Shown here: positions 17,161 through 27,402 of the stretch, piece after piece
Numbering within the stretch: position 1 is the stretch's first letter
How the letters are laid out: each line of letters begins with the position of its first letter
NCBI GenBank assembly: GCA_027624955.1
Contig: JAQBTG010000041.1
Span: 1 to 32,799, forward strand
Origin: Pseudomonadota bacterium
GTDB lineage: Bacteria > Pseudomonadota > Alphaproteobacteria > UBA828
Direction of reading: 5' to 3'
DNA: 32,799 nucleotides
Notes under the pieces: model-generated
Seen by the model: the letters and a program-made list of their open reading frames with translations, nothing else
Databases searched by the model: none
What the model was told of the DNA's origin: nothing
Program-made: the position numbers and the translations under genes

Positions 17161-17470
17161 CTATTATTAAATCGACCATGACCATTGCGCGGTATCGTGT
17201 TAACTGAAGGTGATCTCGGCAATCAACGCTATCGAGATTTTCACGCTGCGGGTTGACGTCATTCAACGAACACCAGAGAGCGGTTAGGTTTGAACACTTC
17301 GCGGCGGTTGAGGTGATTGTCGAAATTGACGCGATTGTGGATCATGTCGTGTGAGGAGACGAATTTTTTTGCTGAGTCCTGATGTACTGGATTTTCGCCA
17401 TGGCCCCTTGCCGTCTTCGGAATGGACTATTTATCTGTCGAGGCTATGCGTCGCCGGCGCTGGCATCAAG
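17161..17470. other. Intergenic stretch with a transposase-like relic
   Basis: No intact gene lies between the cyclase and aspS. The middle carries a short minus-strand coding relic (separate entry). No terminator with a clear stem and T-run is seen for either convergent gene. Confidence 0.5.
17263..17426 (-). pseudogene. Transposase C-terminal relic, IS6-like
   Basis: An open frame of about 54 codons reads AKKFVSSHDMIHNRVNFDNH followed by LNRREVFKPNRSLVFVE, then a TGA. This pattern (F[LV]S.H..I.N..N...HL...) resembles the last 40 residues of IS6-family transposases. If the TGA were TGG the frame would go on W-R-Q-P-A-A, also family-like, so a nonsense mutation is possible. There is no DDE core and no inverted repeat. 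The family call is tentative. Confidence 0.33.
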
Positions 17471-19306
17471 CTAGTTTGGTTTGGTTGAACCCTCGGCTAG
17501 GCCTTCGCCGCTTTCTTTCACCGCCGCCTGCTTTTTCGACAAATCAAGACGCAGGCTTAATTCCTTCAAATGTTTCGGCGATGCCGGCGCTGGCGCGCCC
17601 ATCATCAAATCCTGCGCCGTCTGGTTGAAGGGAAACATGATGATTTCACGAATATTGGGCTCGTCCGCCAGCAACATGACGATGCGGTCGATACCCGGCG
17701 CGATGCCGCCATGCGGCGGTGCGCCATACTGGAAGGCGTGATAGAGCGCGCCAAAACGGGTCTCGACTTCCGATTTTTCATAGCCGGCAATCTCGAACGC
17801 CTTGACCATAACGTCGAGGCGGTGGTTTCGGATCGCGCCGCTCGAAAGTTCGACACCGTTGCAGACGATATCGTATTGCCAAGCGAGAATATCGAGAGGG
17901 TCCTTGTTTTCAAGCGCTTCCAGCCCGCCCTGGGGCATGGAAAACGGATTATGGCTGAAGGCGATGGCTCCGCTTTCTTCGTCGCGCTCGAACATCGGGT
18001 AGTCGACTATCCAACAAAAGCGAAAACATCCTTCCTCGATCAAGCTTAGTTGGCGCGCAAGTTCGACCCGAACCGCGCCCGCATAGCGCGCGGCGAGGTT
18101 TTCTTTATCGCAGCTGAGAAACAAGGCGTCGCCATCGCCCAGGCCGGACGCTTCTTTTAATTTCTGGATGACATCATCAGGGATGAACTTGGCTATAGGT
18201 CCCTTGCCGCCGCCAGCCTCGAAGACGATGTAGCCGAGGCCCGGGGCGCCGAGCGCCTGCGTGAACTCGATCAACTTGTCGAAAAAGCTGCGCGGTTTGT
18301 CCGCTACGCCGCGCGCCGGAATGCCGCGCACCACGCCGCCTTTCTCAATAACCCCCTTAAACGCCTTAAATGCCACCTCTTCCAACGCGAAAAACTCGGT
18401 GACATCGACAATTTCGGTAGCGATTCGCAAGTCCGGTTTATCGCTGCCATAGCGCAGCATGGCATCAGAATAGGTTAGGCGGGGGAAAGGTAGAGGTGTC
18501 ACGTCACGGTCCGAAAACTCGGTAAAGACACCGTGCATGACAGGTTCGATGGCGGTGAACACGTCCTCCTGCTCGACAAACGCCATTTCGACATCGAGTT
18601 GATAGAATTCCCCGGGAGAGCGGTCAGCGCGCGCATCTTCGTCGCGAAAGCACGGTGCGATCTGAAAATAACGGTCGAAGCCCGAGCACATTATAAGTTG
18701 TTTGAACTGCTGCGGTGCCTGAGGGAGGGCATAGAACTCACCCGGATGCATCCGGCTCGGTACAAGAAAATCGCGGGCGCCTTCGGGGGAACTCGCCGTT
18801 AATATCGGAGTCTGAAATTCGGTAAAGTCCTGTTCAATCATACGCCGGCGGATGCTCGCGATAATCCCGCTCCGCAGCATCATATTGCGATGCATGCGCT
18901 CACGACGGAGATCGAGGAAGCGGTAACGCAGACGCGATTCTTCTCCATATTCATGTTCACCGTGAACCGGTAGCGGCAACGTCTCGGCGGCGTTTTGAAT
19001 TTCCACTTCGCGAATGCGCAACTCCACTTCGCCCGTCGGCAGGCGCGTGTTAACTGTCTCCCCGTCGCGCCGATCGATCATGCCGGAAACGGTCAGAACG
19101 GTTTCTGATCTTAAGTTTCGCGCTACTTCGAACATTTCGTGGTCGGCCTCGACGACGCATTGCGTCACCCCGTAGTGATCGCGCAGATCAACGAAGACAA
19201 GGTGTCCGTGATCGCGCACCCGGTGCACCCAACCGGACAGGCGGGCCTCCTGCCCAACGTGTTCGGCGCGCAATTGGGCGCATGTATGGCTTCTGTAGCG
19301 ATGCAT
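17471..19306 (-). CDS. aspS: Aspartyl-tRNA synthetase
   Basis: AspS charges tRNA-Asp, and in many alphaproteobacteria also tRNA-Asn (a non-discriminating enzyme feeding GatCAB). The 611 residues show the OB-fold anticodon domain ([12 protein letters not shown]), class II motif 2 ([19 protein letters not shown]), the bacterial insertion domain at about 290-400 and motif 3 ([14 protein letters not shown]). A polar C-terminal tail of about 25 residues follows the catalytic core. ATG at 19306 has AGGAG nine bases upstream. A TTGACA hexamer lies further upstream at 19390-19395. It is divergent from the ankyrin-rnd pair. Discriminating versus non-discriminating cannot be decided by eye. Confidence 0.96.
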   Translation of the reverse strand: MHRYRSHTCAQLRAEHVGQEARLSGWVHRVRDHGHLVFVDLRDHYGVTQCVVEADHEMFEVARNLRSETVLTVSGMIDRRDGETVNTRLPTGEVELRIREVEIQNAAETLPLPVHGEHEYGEESRLRYRFLDLRRERMHRNMMLRSGIIASIRRRMIEQDFTEFQTPILTASSPEGARDFLVPSRMHPGEFYALPQAPQQFKQLIMCSGFDRYFQIAPCFRDEDARADRSPGEFYQLDVEMAFVEQEDVFTAIEPVMHGVFTEFSDRDVTPLPFPRLTYSDAMLRYGSDKPDLRIATEIVDVTEFFALEEVAFKAFKGVIEKGGVVRGIPARGVADKPRSFFDKLIEFTQALGAPGLGYIVFEAGGGKGPIAKFIPDDVIQKLKEASGLGDGDALFLSCDKENLAARYAGAVRVELARQLSLIEEGCFRFCWIVDYPMFERDEESGAIAFSHNPFSMPQGGLEALENKDPLDILAWQYDIVCNGVELSSGAIRNHRLDVMVKAFEIAGYEKSEVETRFGALYHAFQYGAPPHGGIAPGIDRIVMLLADEPNIREIIMFPFNQTAQDLMMGAPAPASPKHLKELSLRLDLSKKQAAVKESGEGLAEGSTKPN

Positions 19307-19454
19307 CCTTGTCGGCTCCTGATTAGGCCGCGATTTGACCTATATGGTCCGGTAACGGCGGGCGAGAAAGCACATGGATGAGGTCCTTTTGTCAAGGCTC
19401 ACACGCAATGCACTGGCCGAATCGGCTGCTTTCGAGTAAACACGGAAAGACCTC

Positions 19455-20018
19455 ATGGCGCGACAATTCATATACAGCCTCGTTTTCGTTTTTTTTGCCC
19501 TTCCAGCCTTTGCGGACGAGCGGTCGGCTGAGTTTTTGGAAGCCGCGAAGATTGGCGACACCCACGCCTTGCGCGCCCTGATGGCTGAGGGGGTGGATAT
19601 CCATGTGGCCGATTGGGCGGGCTGGCCTGCGCTGAATTGGGCGGCCCTGATGTTGCAAAATGACAGTATCGAATTCCTGCTCGAATCCGGTGCCGACATC
19701 GAATACTTAGCGAGGGGCGGAAAAAACAGCGGACGCCCCTTGATGATGGCCGCAAAGAAATACCATGGGCTGGAAACGGTTAAACTGCTGGTCTCACGCG
19801 GCGCCGATGTCAATGGCGCCGATCAATACGGCCGCACCGCGCTGATCATGGCCGCGCATTACGGGCGCACTAAAATAATTCGCTTTTTACTCTCCCTTGG
19901 CGCCAACCCGAACGCAGAAAGCATCATGCAAAAATGGAAAACCCCGATGATTGCAGCCAAATTGCGCGGCCACGACGAAGCGGTGGCGCTTTTGAGGGAA
20001 GCCGGGGCATTGAAATGA
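19455..20018 (+). CDS. Secreted ankyrin-repeat protein
   Basis: 187 residues. Residues 1-20 form a signal peptide ending in LPAFA, which suggests export to the periplasm. At least four ankyrin repeats follow, with helix-turn-helix signatures such as WAGWPALNWAALMLQN, RGADVNGADQYGRTALIMAAHYGR and LLSLGANPNAE. Ankyrin repeats mediate protein-protein contact; the partner is unknown. ATG at 19455 has GGAAAG about seven bases upstream. Its stop overlaps the rnd start (ATGA), so translation of the two is coupled although the products should act in different compartments. Confidence 0.88.
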   Translation: MARQFIYSLVFVFFALPAFADERSAEFLEAAKIGDTHALRALMAEGVDIHVADWAGWPALNWAALMLQNDSIEFLLESGADIEYLARGGKNSGRPLMMAAKKYHGLETVKLLVSRGADVNGADQYGRTALIMAAHYGRTKIIRFLLSLGANPNAESIMQKWKTPMIAAKLRGHDEAVALLREAGALK

Positions 20019-21286
20019 CCGGCATCACCGTTATCACCGAGAGCGCCCTTCTCGCCGAGTATTGTGCTGACTGGAAGAAGGCGACCTACATTACGGTAGA
20101 TACCGAGTTCATGCGTGAACATACTTTTTGGCCCATACTCTGTCTGGTCCAGGTGGGCGGACCGGACGAGTCGGTAATCATCGATCCGATGGCGGAGGGG
20201 ATCGACCTCACGCCGCTATACGATGTGCTCACAGATCAGAACGTCTTGAAGGTATTCCATGCCGCGCGGCAGGACGTCGAACTGTTCCATCACCTGACTG
20301 GTCATGTGCCGTCCCCCCTGTTCGACACTCAACTCGCGGCGATGGTCTGTGGGTTCGGCGATTCGGTCGGCTATGAGAAACTTGCCGCCCGGCTTGCCGA
20401 CGCTCAAATAGACAAGACGTTGCGTTTCACTGATTGGGCGCGCCGTCCGCTCACTGATCGTCAGCTTATCTATGCGGTGGCCGATGTCAGCCACCTGCGG
20501 CCAATTTACGACAAACTATCCGCCCAGTTGGAAAGTAACGGTAGGCGAAGCTGGATCGATGAGGAGATGAAAATTCTCACGAGCCCCTCAACTTATGAAA
20601 ATGAACCTGAGAATGCCTGGCTGCGCATTAAAGTGCGCAATGCCAAGCCTCGCTTCTTGGCGATCCTGCGAGAAGTTGCGGCCTGGCGAGAAAAAGAAGC
20701 ACAGCGCCGCAACGTTCCGCGCAACCGTGTCATCCGGGAAGAAGCGTTGACCGAGATCGCGGCGAGCGCTCCGACCAACGTTGATGAGCTCGCTCGGGTA
20801 CGCGCCATCAGCCAAAAACTGGCAGAAGGAGAAATGGGACGGGCGATTTTGAAGGTAGTCCAACATGCGCTTTCGCTGAGCAAGGAGAGTTATCCGGTGC
20901 CGCCCAAGCATATCGAAAAGCCGATTGGCATGGCGCCGCTTATGGAGCTTTTGAAGGTTTTGCTGAAAATGCGCTGCGAACAAACGGGTGTCGCACAGAA
21001 ATTGGTCGCTACAGTCAGTGATTTGGAACGTTTTGCTGCCGGCGATGAGGATTCGCCGCTACTCAGCGGTTGGCGGCTAGAGCTTTTCGGTGAACTCGCA
21101 CTCGCGCTCACCGACGGCCGTGTCGCGTTGACGGCTTTGAACGGCCAGATTCAGGTTATTCCGCAAGATGCAGAAGCGGCGAAACTAACGGCCCCGCCCA
21201 AACGATCTAAGCGGCCACGCCGGCGCCCGCGACGCGGAAATGAAGGGCCGCCGGACGAAACGCGTGCCGACGAACTCGCTGAATGA
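20015..21286 (+). CDS. rnd: Ribonuclease D
   Basis: RNase D is a 3'-5' exoribonuclease that trims tRNA 3' ends. The DEDDy exonuclease residues are in TVDTEFMRE (D and E), HAARQDVELFHH (D) and YAVADVSHL (Y and D). HRDC-type helices follow at about 205-290 and again further on. The C terminus is a short Lys/Arg-rich tail (PPKRSKRPRRRPRRG) that could bind RNA. The ATG at 20015 overlaps the ankyrin gene's stop by 4 bases; the frame is open for 27 more codons upstream inside that gene, but these are not family-like. The protein is 423 residues. It is convergent with ppk1, 18 bp apart. Confidence 0.95.
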   Translation: MTGITVITESALLAEYCADWKKATYITVDTEFMREHTFWPILCLVQVGGPDESVIIDPMAEGIDLTPLYDVLTDQNVLKVFHAARQDVELFHHLTGHVPSPLFDTQLAAMVCGFGDSVGYEKLAARLADAQIDKTLRFTDWARRPLTDRQLIYAVADVSHLRPIYDKLSAQLESNGRRSWIDEEMKILTSPSTYENEPENAWLRIKVRNAKPRFLAILREVAAWREKEAQRRNVPRNRVIREEALTEIAASAPTNVDELARVRAISQKLAEGEMGRAILKVVQHALSLSKESYPVPPKHIEKPIGMAPLMELLKVLLKMRCEQTGVAQKLVATVSDLERFAAGDEDSPLLSGWRLELFGELALALTDGRVALTALNGQIQVIPQDAEAAKLTAPPKRSKRPRRRPRRGNEGPPDETRADELAE

Positions 21287-21304
21287 AGTTTTTGAGCTTC
21301 GATA

Positions 21305-23446
21305 TTAGGGAACAGTCGTCAGTTTGGCGCGTCTCGCGCTGCCGTCGGCCGAGAGGCCAGGCGGCGCCATGAAAGCTTCATGGAGGTTGAAACGCTCGCC
21401 GTCCCCCCAGATGCGCGAATACTCGCCGTCCGCTCCCAGCTCCCAGCTCTGATCCGTATCCTTCATATTGAAGGGCATTATCTGCTCCAGGAGTTGAGCA
21501 TGAACTGTGTCGTTAAAAATCGGGACCAGAACTTCGACCCGCCAATCAAAATTTCGCGGCATCCAATCCGCCGAGGACAGGAACACTTTCGCTTCCGCCG
21601 AAGGCAAGCCGTGGCCTGCGCCGAAGCAGACGATGCGTGCATGTTCCAAGAAACGCCCGACGATGCTCTTAACGCGGATGTTTTCAGACAGTCCCGGCAC
21701 TCCTGGGCGCAGGCAACAAACGCCCCGCACCACCAAGTCTATGGATACACCGGCCTGAGATGCTCTGTAGAGCGCGTCGATGACCTCGCCATCGACCAAG
21801 GAATTTAGCTTCGCCCATATTACGGCCGGCCGATTGGCGCGCGCGTGAGCGATTTCGTCGTCGATCAAAGATAATATTTCATGGCGCAGATCGATGGGAG
21901 CGACGGCGATGCATTCGAATTTGTCTGGACGAGCGCCGCCTGTCAGATAATTAAACAAATAGGCCGCGTCATGGCAAAGCGCAGGATCGCAGGTGAAGAA
22001 GGAAATGTCTGCATACACCTTCGCAGTGATCGGGTGATAATTTCCGGTGCCAAAATGAACGTAACTGCGAATACCATCAGCCTCGCGCCGCACCACGAGC
22101 GATGCCTTTGCATGGGTTTTCTTGTCGAAGAAGCCGTATATGACCTGGGCGCCGGCACGCTCCAAATCCCGCGCCCATTTAATGTTCGCTTCCTCGTCAA
22201 AGCGAGCGTTCAACTCGACCAGGGCCGTAACTGATTTGCCGGCCTCCGCCGCCTCAATCAGGGCCTTCACGATCGGCGATTCATCGCTGGTGCGATAGAG
22301 AGTTTGCTTGATCGCGACCACATCGCTGTCACGCGCCGCCTGATTGAGAAACTGCACGACCATCTCAAAACTTTCGTAGGGATGGTGCACGAGCAAATCC
22401 TTGGAGCGGATTGCCGCAAAACAATCACCGCCATGCTCCCTCACCCGCTCCGGAAATCGCGCGTGATACGGAGGGAACAGCAAATCAGAACGGCCACATT
22501 CGATGAGCACTGCCGTATCTGCCATTCCCAAAAGACCATCGACTTTGACAATGCCAGAGCTATCCACCGCCAAGCTGCCTGCGACAAAATCGAGCAGCCC
22601 TTGCGCAATGCCGTTGTTGACTTCCAGGCGGATCACATTGCCGCGGCGACGCTTCTTGAGAGCGGATTCAAATACGCGGACCAAATCCTCCGCTTCCTCT
22701 TCCAACTCGATATCGCTGTCGCGAAGAATTCGAAATTGACCCACTTTGACGATCGAGGACCCAATAAAAAGCCGTTCGAGAAACTGCTCAACAAGCTTCT
22801 CAAGCGGCAAATAGCGCAGGGCGTGCCCAGGGCGTGGTGGAAGTGGCACAAATCTACCCACTCCAGCAGGCAGGGGAACGAGCGCCGGACGGGCTGAACC
22901 ATTTCGCAATTGCTTCAGTTCCAAAACCAGCGCAAAGCCAAGATTGGGGATGAATGGAAAGGGATGCGCAGGATCAATGGCGAGGGGCGTTAAGACTGGA
23001 AACAGACGACTCATGAAATATTGCTCGGCCCATTCAAGGTCCGCTTCGTCTAAGTCTTCGAGATCTGAAACTAAAACGCCGGCGCCACCGAGCAGACCAC
23101 GTAATTCGTGCCAGCAATCCTGTTGCCTCGCCATCAGTTTTCCCGCCCGCGAATTGACAGCGTCGAGCTGTTGGCCGGGCGTCAATCCGTCCTGGCTGAG
23201 TTGCCTGACATCGGCATCCACTTGTCCACGTAGTCCGGCGGCCCGCACCATATAGAATTCGTCAAGGTTGGAGGCGGAAATCGAAAGAAAGCGCACACGC
23301 TCTAACAGCGGGTGCGCCTCGTTCTCGGTTTCCTCAATCACGCGCTCGTTAAACGCCAACCAGGAAAGCTCGCGATTAATGTAGCGCTCCTCCGGCGAAA
23401 AGGCTTGTAGCTGAATATCGGTGGCGTTTGTTCTCTGCTCTTCCAT
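21305..23446 (-). CDS. ppk1: Polyphosphate kinase 1
   Basis: PPK1 polymerises the gamma-phosphate of ATP into polyphosphate. The 713 residues start with [18 protein letters not shown] and carry [46 protein letters not shown] (autophosphorylated His near 460) and RFLEHARIV with a second conserved His near 605. The family usually has about 690-730 residues. The ATG at 23446 is 82 bp after hdaA. In many alphaproteobacteria the exopolyphosphatase gene ppx follows; here rnd is convergent and ppx is absent. Confidence 0.96.
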   Translation of the reverse strand: MEEQRTNATDIQLQAFSPEERYINRELSWLAFNERVIEETENEAHPLLERVRFLSISASNLDEFYMVRAAGLRGQVDADVRQLSQDGLTPGQQLDAVNSRAGKLMARQQDCWHELRGLLGGAGVLVSDLEDLDEADLEWAEQYFMSRLFPVLTPLAIDPAHPFPFIPNLGFALVLELKQLRNGSARPALVPLPAGVGRFVPLPPRPGHALRYLPLEKLVEQFLERLFIGSSIVKVGQFRILRDSDIELEEEAEDLVRVFESALKKRRRGNVIRLEVNNGIAQGLLDFVAGSLAVDSSGIVKVDGLLGMADTAVLIECGRSDLLFPPYHARFPERVREHGGDCFAAIRSKDLLVHHPYESFEMVVQFLNQAARDSDVVAIKQTLYRTSDESPIVKALIEAAEAGKSVTALVELNARFDEEANIKWARDLERAGAQVIYGFFDKKTHAKASLVVRREADGIRSYVHFGTGNYHPITAKVYADISFFTCDPALCHDAAYLFNYLTGGARPDKFECIAVAPIDLRHEILSLIDDEIAHARANRPAVIWAKLNSLVDGEVIDALYRASQAGVSIDLVVRGVCCLRPGVPGLSENIRVKSIVGRFLEHARIVCFGAGHGLPSAEAKVFLSSADWMPRNFDWRVEVLVPIFNDTVHAQLLEQIMPFNMKDTDQSWELGADGEYSRIWGDGERFNLHEAFMAPPGLSADGSARRAKLTTVP

Positions 23447-23528
23447 TTACTTCGCTTTATTACGTTCCCAATCGGCAATGGCGGGCTTACTAGAATTCCA
23501 TTCTAGCATGCGGCGCGCGGGCTGCAAT

Positions 23529-24218
23529 TTACCGCCCTTCCGCCTCAGCAAGTGCCAACCGAGCCAGGGGTATAGTTATCTGCCGCTGCTCGGCGAGCGC
23601 AAGGCGATCTATCTCCGCCGCAATGCTGCGGGCGGCGGAGAAAGAACGTTCCATTCTGGCCAGCAGAAACGAGATAATTTCCTCCCCAATCAGCAATTGT
23701 CGATCTTCAAACATTTTTCGCATGACGGCGCTCAACACCATGTCGTCAGGATCGGCAATCGATATTGCCGGCATGGCGCGAAGGCGGGAGAGAAGGTCCG
23801 GGAGGCGAAACCCCATACGCCCCGGCGCTTCAAGTCCGGTGAATAGAATGTGCCCGTTCCTTTCGCCTATCAAATTGTAAAGATGCAAAAGCGTCTGCTC
23901 CGGGACATCGGCATTGATATTTTCGATTACCAGCGCGGGGGCGTTTGAAATTATCTCCGCCGCATCCCGCCCGCGAAGCGCCATCGCGGCAACCTTGGTG
24001 GCCCCACTCCGCACCCGCCAAATTTCAGCCAAATGCGTTTTTCCGCATCCGGGCGAGCCGTAAAACGAAAGGCCGGTCGCCGGCCAATCAGGCCAGCGGT
24101 CAATCCACAGCAACGCATTTTCATTACATGGTGCTGCGATGAAATCCTTTCGGCCCTGCGCCGTCCGGTGGCCAAGGTCGAGCGGAATCTGAACGGTCTC
24201 GCGCCTTTGCTTGGGCAT
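23529..24218 (-). CDS. hdaA: DnaA-related regulator HdaA
   Basis: Hda/HdaA bound to the sliding clamp stimulates ATP hydrolysis by DnaA and so prevents re-initiation of replication. The 229 residues begin with a clamp-binding motif QIPLDL (residues 10-15), followed by a DnaA-like AAA+ fold: Walker A GSPGCGKTH (53-61), a degraded Walker B ALVIENIN and a sensor-like RLPDLLSRLRAM. It is shorter than DnaA and lacks its DNA-binding domain 4. The start is ATG, 5 bp after the permease stop. The order permease-hdaA-ppk1 is a known alphaproteobacterial arrangement. Confidence 0.93.
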   Translation of the reverse strand: MPKQRRETVQIPLDLGHRTAQGRKDFIAAPCNENALLWIDRWPDWPATGLSFYGSPGCGKTHLAEIWRVRSGATKVAAMALRGRDAAEIISNAPALVIENINADVPEQTLLHLYNLIGERNGHILFTGLEAPGRMGFRLPDLLSRLRAMPAISIADPDDMVLSAVMRKMFEDRQLLIGEEIISFLLARMERSFSAARSIAAEIDRLALAEQRQITIPLARLALAEAEGR

Positions 24219-24223
24219 CTACT

Positions 24224-25330
24224 CTAGGGTTGCTGCGTTTCGGAAACTTCGTCCGTCTTAGCCATCTCTTCGCCGCCAAGATAAATATTGCTTTCGAGAT
24301 ATTGGCCGATGCCGAAACGAATGATTACGCCCATCAATGCCGCGACCGGTAAGGCAATCAGCATGCCGACGAATCCGAATAGGGTGCCACCACCGAGAAC
24401 GGCAAAGATGACCCACACCGGATGCAGTCGAATACGATCACCTACCAGCTTGGGCGTAAGAATCATGCCTTCGGCAAGTTGGCCAACAATGAAAATACCG
24501 GCGACGACGGCAATTCGCCAACCCTCATCAAATTGGAGAAAGGCCAAACCGACACATATTATCAGGCCGCCCAACGACCCGAGATAAGGAACGAACGATA
24601 GGAGTCCGGCGGCCAAGCCGATCGCCAGGCCAAATTGAAGTCCTGCGGCACTCAGAGTCGCAGCGTAAAAGATGCCCAGTATGATGCACACCATTCCGGT
24701 GCCACGTATAAAACCGGAGAGCGTGCTGTCCATGAGGCGCGCCTGCTCGCGAATGGTCTCGGCCTGCGCTTTTGGCAACCAGCCATTCAACCGAGCGACA
24801 ATCGAATCCCAATCGCGCAACAAATAAAATGTGACGACCGGCGTGATGAACAACAAGGCGAGCAAGTTAACCAACGCCATCCCGCCAGCCCAGACGTTGC
24901 CCAGCATGCCGAGGACAAACTGTGCCGCACGCTCGGAAAATTGCTCGATCACCGCGTCAGCGCGATCGGCTTGTTCCGTGTCTAACTTATTCGTCCAGCG
25001 TTCGACCAAGGGCTCGGCCCACCCCCGAACGGACTGAAAATAATTGGGCAGGTTGCCGAGAAAATCGACGATCTGCCTCTGCAACAGCGGCACTGCGAAT
25101 ATCAGAAACAAAACAACAAGGATCGTAAATGCAGAGGTAATGATGGTGGTGGCAAGAGTCCGGGAGAGGCCGGCTTTCTCAAGCCGATCGGCGACCGGAT
25201 CGAGAAAATAGGCTACCGCCATTCCGGCCACAAAGGGCAGCAGGATGCTTTGAAAGAGCAGCAGCAAGATGATCACAACGGCGAGCGCCGCCAGCCAAAT
25301 TCCTGTAAAGGTGCGAATTTTCATTGTCAT
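24224..25330 (-). CDS. AI-2E family (PerM-like) membrane permease
   Basis: 368 residues with about eight hydrophobic segments, beginning IWLAALAVVIILLLLFQSI and FVAGMAVAYFLDP. It includes the family's conserved FVPYLGSLGG and the late GGGTLFGFVGMLIALPVAA. AI-2E proteins are inner-membrane permeases of uncertain substrate; some export the quorum signal AI-2, others are Na+/H+ antiporters. ATG at 25330 or six bases later at 25324 are both possible. It lies 21 bp after the DUF2066 gene and 5 bp before hdaA, so it is part of that operon. Confidence 0.92.
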   Translation of the reverse strand: MTMKIRTFTGIWLAALAVVIILLLLFQSILLPFVAGMAVAYFLDPVADRLEKAGLSRTLATTIITSAFTILVVLFLIFAVPLLQRQIVDFLGNLPNYFQSVRGWAEPLVERWTNKLDTEQADRADAVIEQFSERAAQFVLGMLGNVWAGGMALVNLLALLFITPVVTFYLLRDWDSIVARLNGWLPKAQAETIREQARLMDSTLSGFIRGTGMVCIILGIFYAATLSAAGLQFGLAIGLAAGLLSFVPYLGSLGGLIICVGLAFLQFDEGWRIAVVAGIFIVGQLAEGMILTPKLVGDRIRLHPVWVIFAVLGGGTLFGFVGMLIALPVAALMGVIIRFGIGQYLESNIYLGGEEMAKTDEVSETQQP

Positions 25331-25351
25331 GGCGTCACAGCTATCATGGAA

Positions 25352-26623
25352 TTATAGATTCTTCTCGCTCGGTCTACTCTGCCCACTGGTGACCTCACTC
25401 GGCAATACCCAGCCGCCAGATTCAAAATTCAAGGCGAGATTCGATTGTGCGAGCCCCAGCATTAATTGTTCTTTCTCGCCGAAATAACGTAGCAACACAT
25501 CGGCTTGCCCGCGCGATAATTTAGCCAAATCCACACTGGCAACCACCGCCAATTCACGCAATCGACGCCGGGTTTCAACCCACTCCGATAAAGATTCTAG
25601 CGGCACCACAATGCGCATCTCGTTCTCATGCCCAAAGCGCAGCATGTTGGCCTGCTTCCAACCACTTTCTATATGCGCCACGACGCGCGCCACCGCGCGC
25701 GCCAACAGGTCTTCTCTGCTTTCGCCGCGCGCGCCGCGCAACAACTCAGTCGACGGTGATGGCGTTGCTGCCCCGACCTGATGGATAGTTAGCTGCAAAA
25801 TTGCGCCCTCCACGGGCTCGCGGACCCGAGGGCTGCTGGCTACGTCAGTTTCTGCGGCATCGCCAGACGGGTCACCACCGGCATCACTGACGTTCCCTCC
25901 ATCGACATCGGGATCGTCTTCCACCGGCCAGTCCGGAAGCTCCAGATAAGCCGAGGCAACGACAACTTCCTGAGTGCCATATCGTTCGGCCAGACTGAAA
26001 AGTGCCTCGCGCGATGGCGCGAGGGCTTGCGAGGGCTCGATCGCCGCCATGTCCATGACGTCTCCGAGCGGTAGGATCAAGGGAACTAGGCCCTCATGGG
26101 CCGGGCGCGCCAACCATGCGTTACGCCAGTCAGCTGGCTCGAGCCACAAGGAGGCGCCGTTACCGGCATCAAATATCGGTAAAAGAAGGACGTTGTTGCT
26201 ACGTGTCTCGGCAAAGCGAATTTTTTGCTGTTGTAGCAATTTTCTAACTGCTATTTTATTAAAGTCAAAAATTAAACTTGCTCTATATCTTGTTGAAGAT
26301 ACTAATTCTTTTTCTATTATATAGCCGTCAACTAGATCCGCCACCTGGGAGGTTTCGAGAACTGGCACGAGCACGCGATCGGCCGACAACACCAGGCGTT
26401 GGAGGAGGCGTTCGAAAGCCTGTCGTTGGCCATTGGCCAGGGCCACGGACCGTGCTTCAGCAGCCGATTTGGCGGAGGAATCCACAGCGATATCCCGCAC
26501 CGTGTATACCGAATCCGCTTTCACGGCACCCGAAGAAAGGGTGACGCAGAGGGCGAGCAATCCAGCGAGAACGCTAACTCTCCGTAAGGTTCGCGGCTGA
26601 ATCATTACAGAAAGCCCAGACAT
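25352..26623 (-). CDS. DUF2066 domain exported protein
   Basis: 423 residues with an N-terminal signal-like segment (VSVLAGLLALCVTLSSGAVKA), so the protein is probably periplasmic or lipid-associated. The DUF2066 body is recognisable in AFERLLQRLVL, YRASLIFDFNKIAVRKLL and NNVLLLPIFD. A low-complexity acidic linker (residues about 235-265) separates it from a C-terminal region. Function is unknown. It heads the operon with the permease, hdaA and ppk1. The part coding for about residues 100-137 is strikingly AT-rich (26221-26320) with rare-looking codons such as AGA, ATA and TTA. ATG at 26623 or 26605 are both possible; neither has a clear ribosome site. Confidence 0.85.
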   Translation of the reverse strand: MSGLSVMIQPRTLRRVSVLAGLLALCVTLSSGAVKADSVYTVRDIAVDSSAKSAAEARSVALANGQRQAFERLLQRLVLSADRVLVPVLETSQVADLVDGYIIEKELVSSTRYRASLIFDFNKIAVRKLLQQQKIRFAETRSNNVLLLPIFDAGNGASLWLEPADWRNAWLARPAHEGLVPLILPLGDVMDMAAIEPSQALAPSREALFSLAERYGTQEVVVASAYLELPDWPVEDDPDVDGGNVSDAGGDPSGDAAETDVASSPRVREPVEGAILQLTIHQVGAATPSPSTELLRGARGESREDLLARAVARVVAHIESGWKQANMLRFGHENEMRIVVPLESLSEWVETRRRLRELAVVASVDLAKLSRGQADVLLRYFGEKEQLMLGLAQSNLALNFESGGWVLPSEVTSGQSRPSEKNL

Positions 26624-26688
26624 AAAGTATGTTGCGAATGCGCGGCCATCTCAGGGAGGGGCTCCCTTGAAAAGCGGAATACAATAAC

Positions 26689-27402
26689 ATGAGCAGGCGA
26701 AAAAAAAACGATAGCGCGGGTGGGCGCGAAGGCCCGGCAAGACAACTGAGACTTGCTGTATTGATATCTGGCAGTGGAACCAACCTACAGGCACTGATCG
26801 ACGCATGCAGCGAGGCCGACTATCCGGCCAGGATATGCTTGGTCATCTCCAATAAGGACAATGCCGGCGGCCTCGCGCGCGCGGAAAACGCCAACATACC
26901 AACCTTGATAATCCGCCATACGGATTTTGAAGCACGCGGCGCTTTCGATGACGCGCTCACCGCGGCGCTCGAGGCGGCAAATGTGGACCTGGTCTGTCTC
27001 GCCGGGTTCCTGCGTGTGCTCGGACAGCCATTTGTCGAGCACTGGCAGGACCGGCTCATCAACATTCACCCTGCCCTGCTGCCCGCCTTCAAGGGCCTGC
27101 ACACCCATAGGCAGGCTCTTGAAGCCGGCGTGCGCATCGCCGGCTGCACAGTTCACTACGTGCGAGCCGAAGTCGATGTCGGGCCGATTATCGCCCAGGC
27201 GGCGGTCGCCGTCCTTCCGGGAGACAGCGAGGAAAGCTTAGGCCAGCGAGTCTTGAAACAGGAGCATCGGCTTTATCCGCTCGCGGTTGAACTTATCGCC
27301 CGCGGAAAAGTACGGATAGAAGGCGGAAACGCCCACCTGCAGTGCGCTTGGGCCAGAGAAGACGCGTTGCTGATCAACCCACCGCCGGCGACCAGGAAAT
27401 AG
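26689..27402 (+). CDS. purN: Phosphoribosylglycinamide formyltransferase
   Basis: PurN transfers a formyl group from 10-formyl-THF to GAR in purine synthesis. The 237 residues have a 20-residue basic N-terminal extension before LAVLISGSGTNLQALIDA. The catalytic set is Asn/His of INIHPALLPAFKGLHTH and Asp of EVDVGPIIAQA. The ATG at 26689 is the only reasonable start. purM, usually its neighbour in an operon, is not present; the DUF2066 operon lies divergently across 65 bp. An intrinsic terminator follows the stop. Confidence 0.95.
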   Translation: MSRRKKNDSAGGREGPARQLRLAVLISGSGTNLQALIDACSEADYPARICLVISNKDNAGGLARAENANIPTLIIRHTDFEARGAFDDALTAALEAANVDLVCLAGFLRVLGQPFVEHWQDRLINIHPALLPAFKGLHTHRQALEAGVRIAGCTVHYVRAEVDVGPIIAQAAVAVLPGDSEESLGQRVLKQEHRLYPLAVELIARGKVRIEGGNAHLQCAWAREDALLINPPPATRK

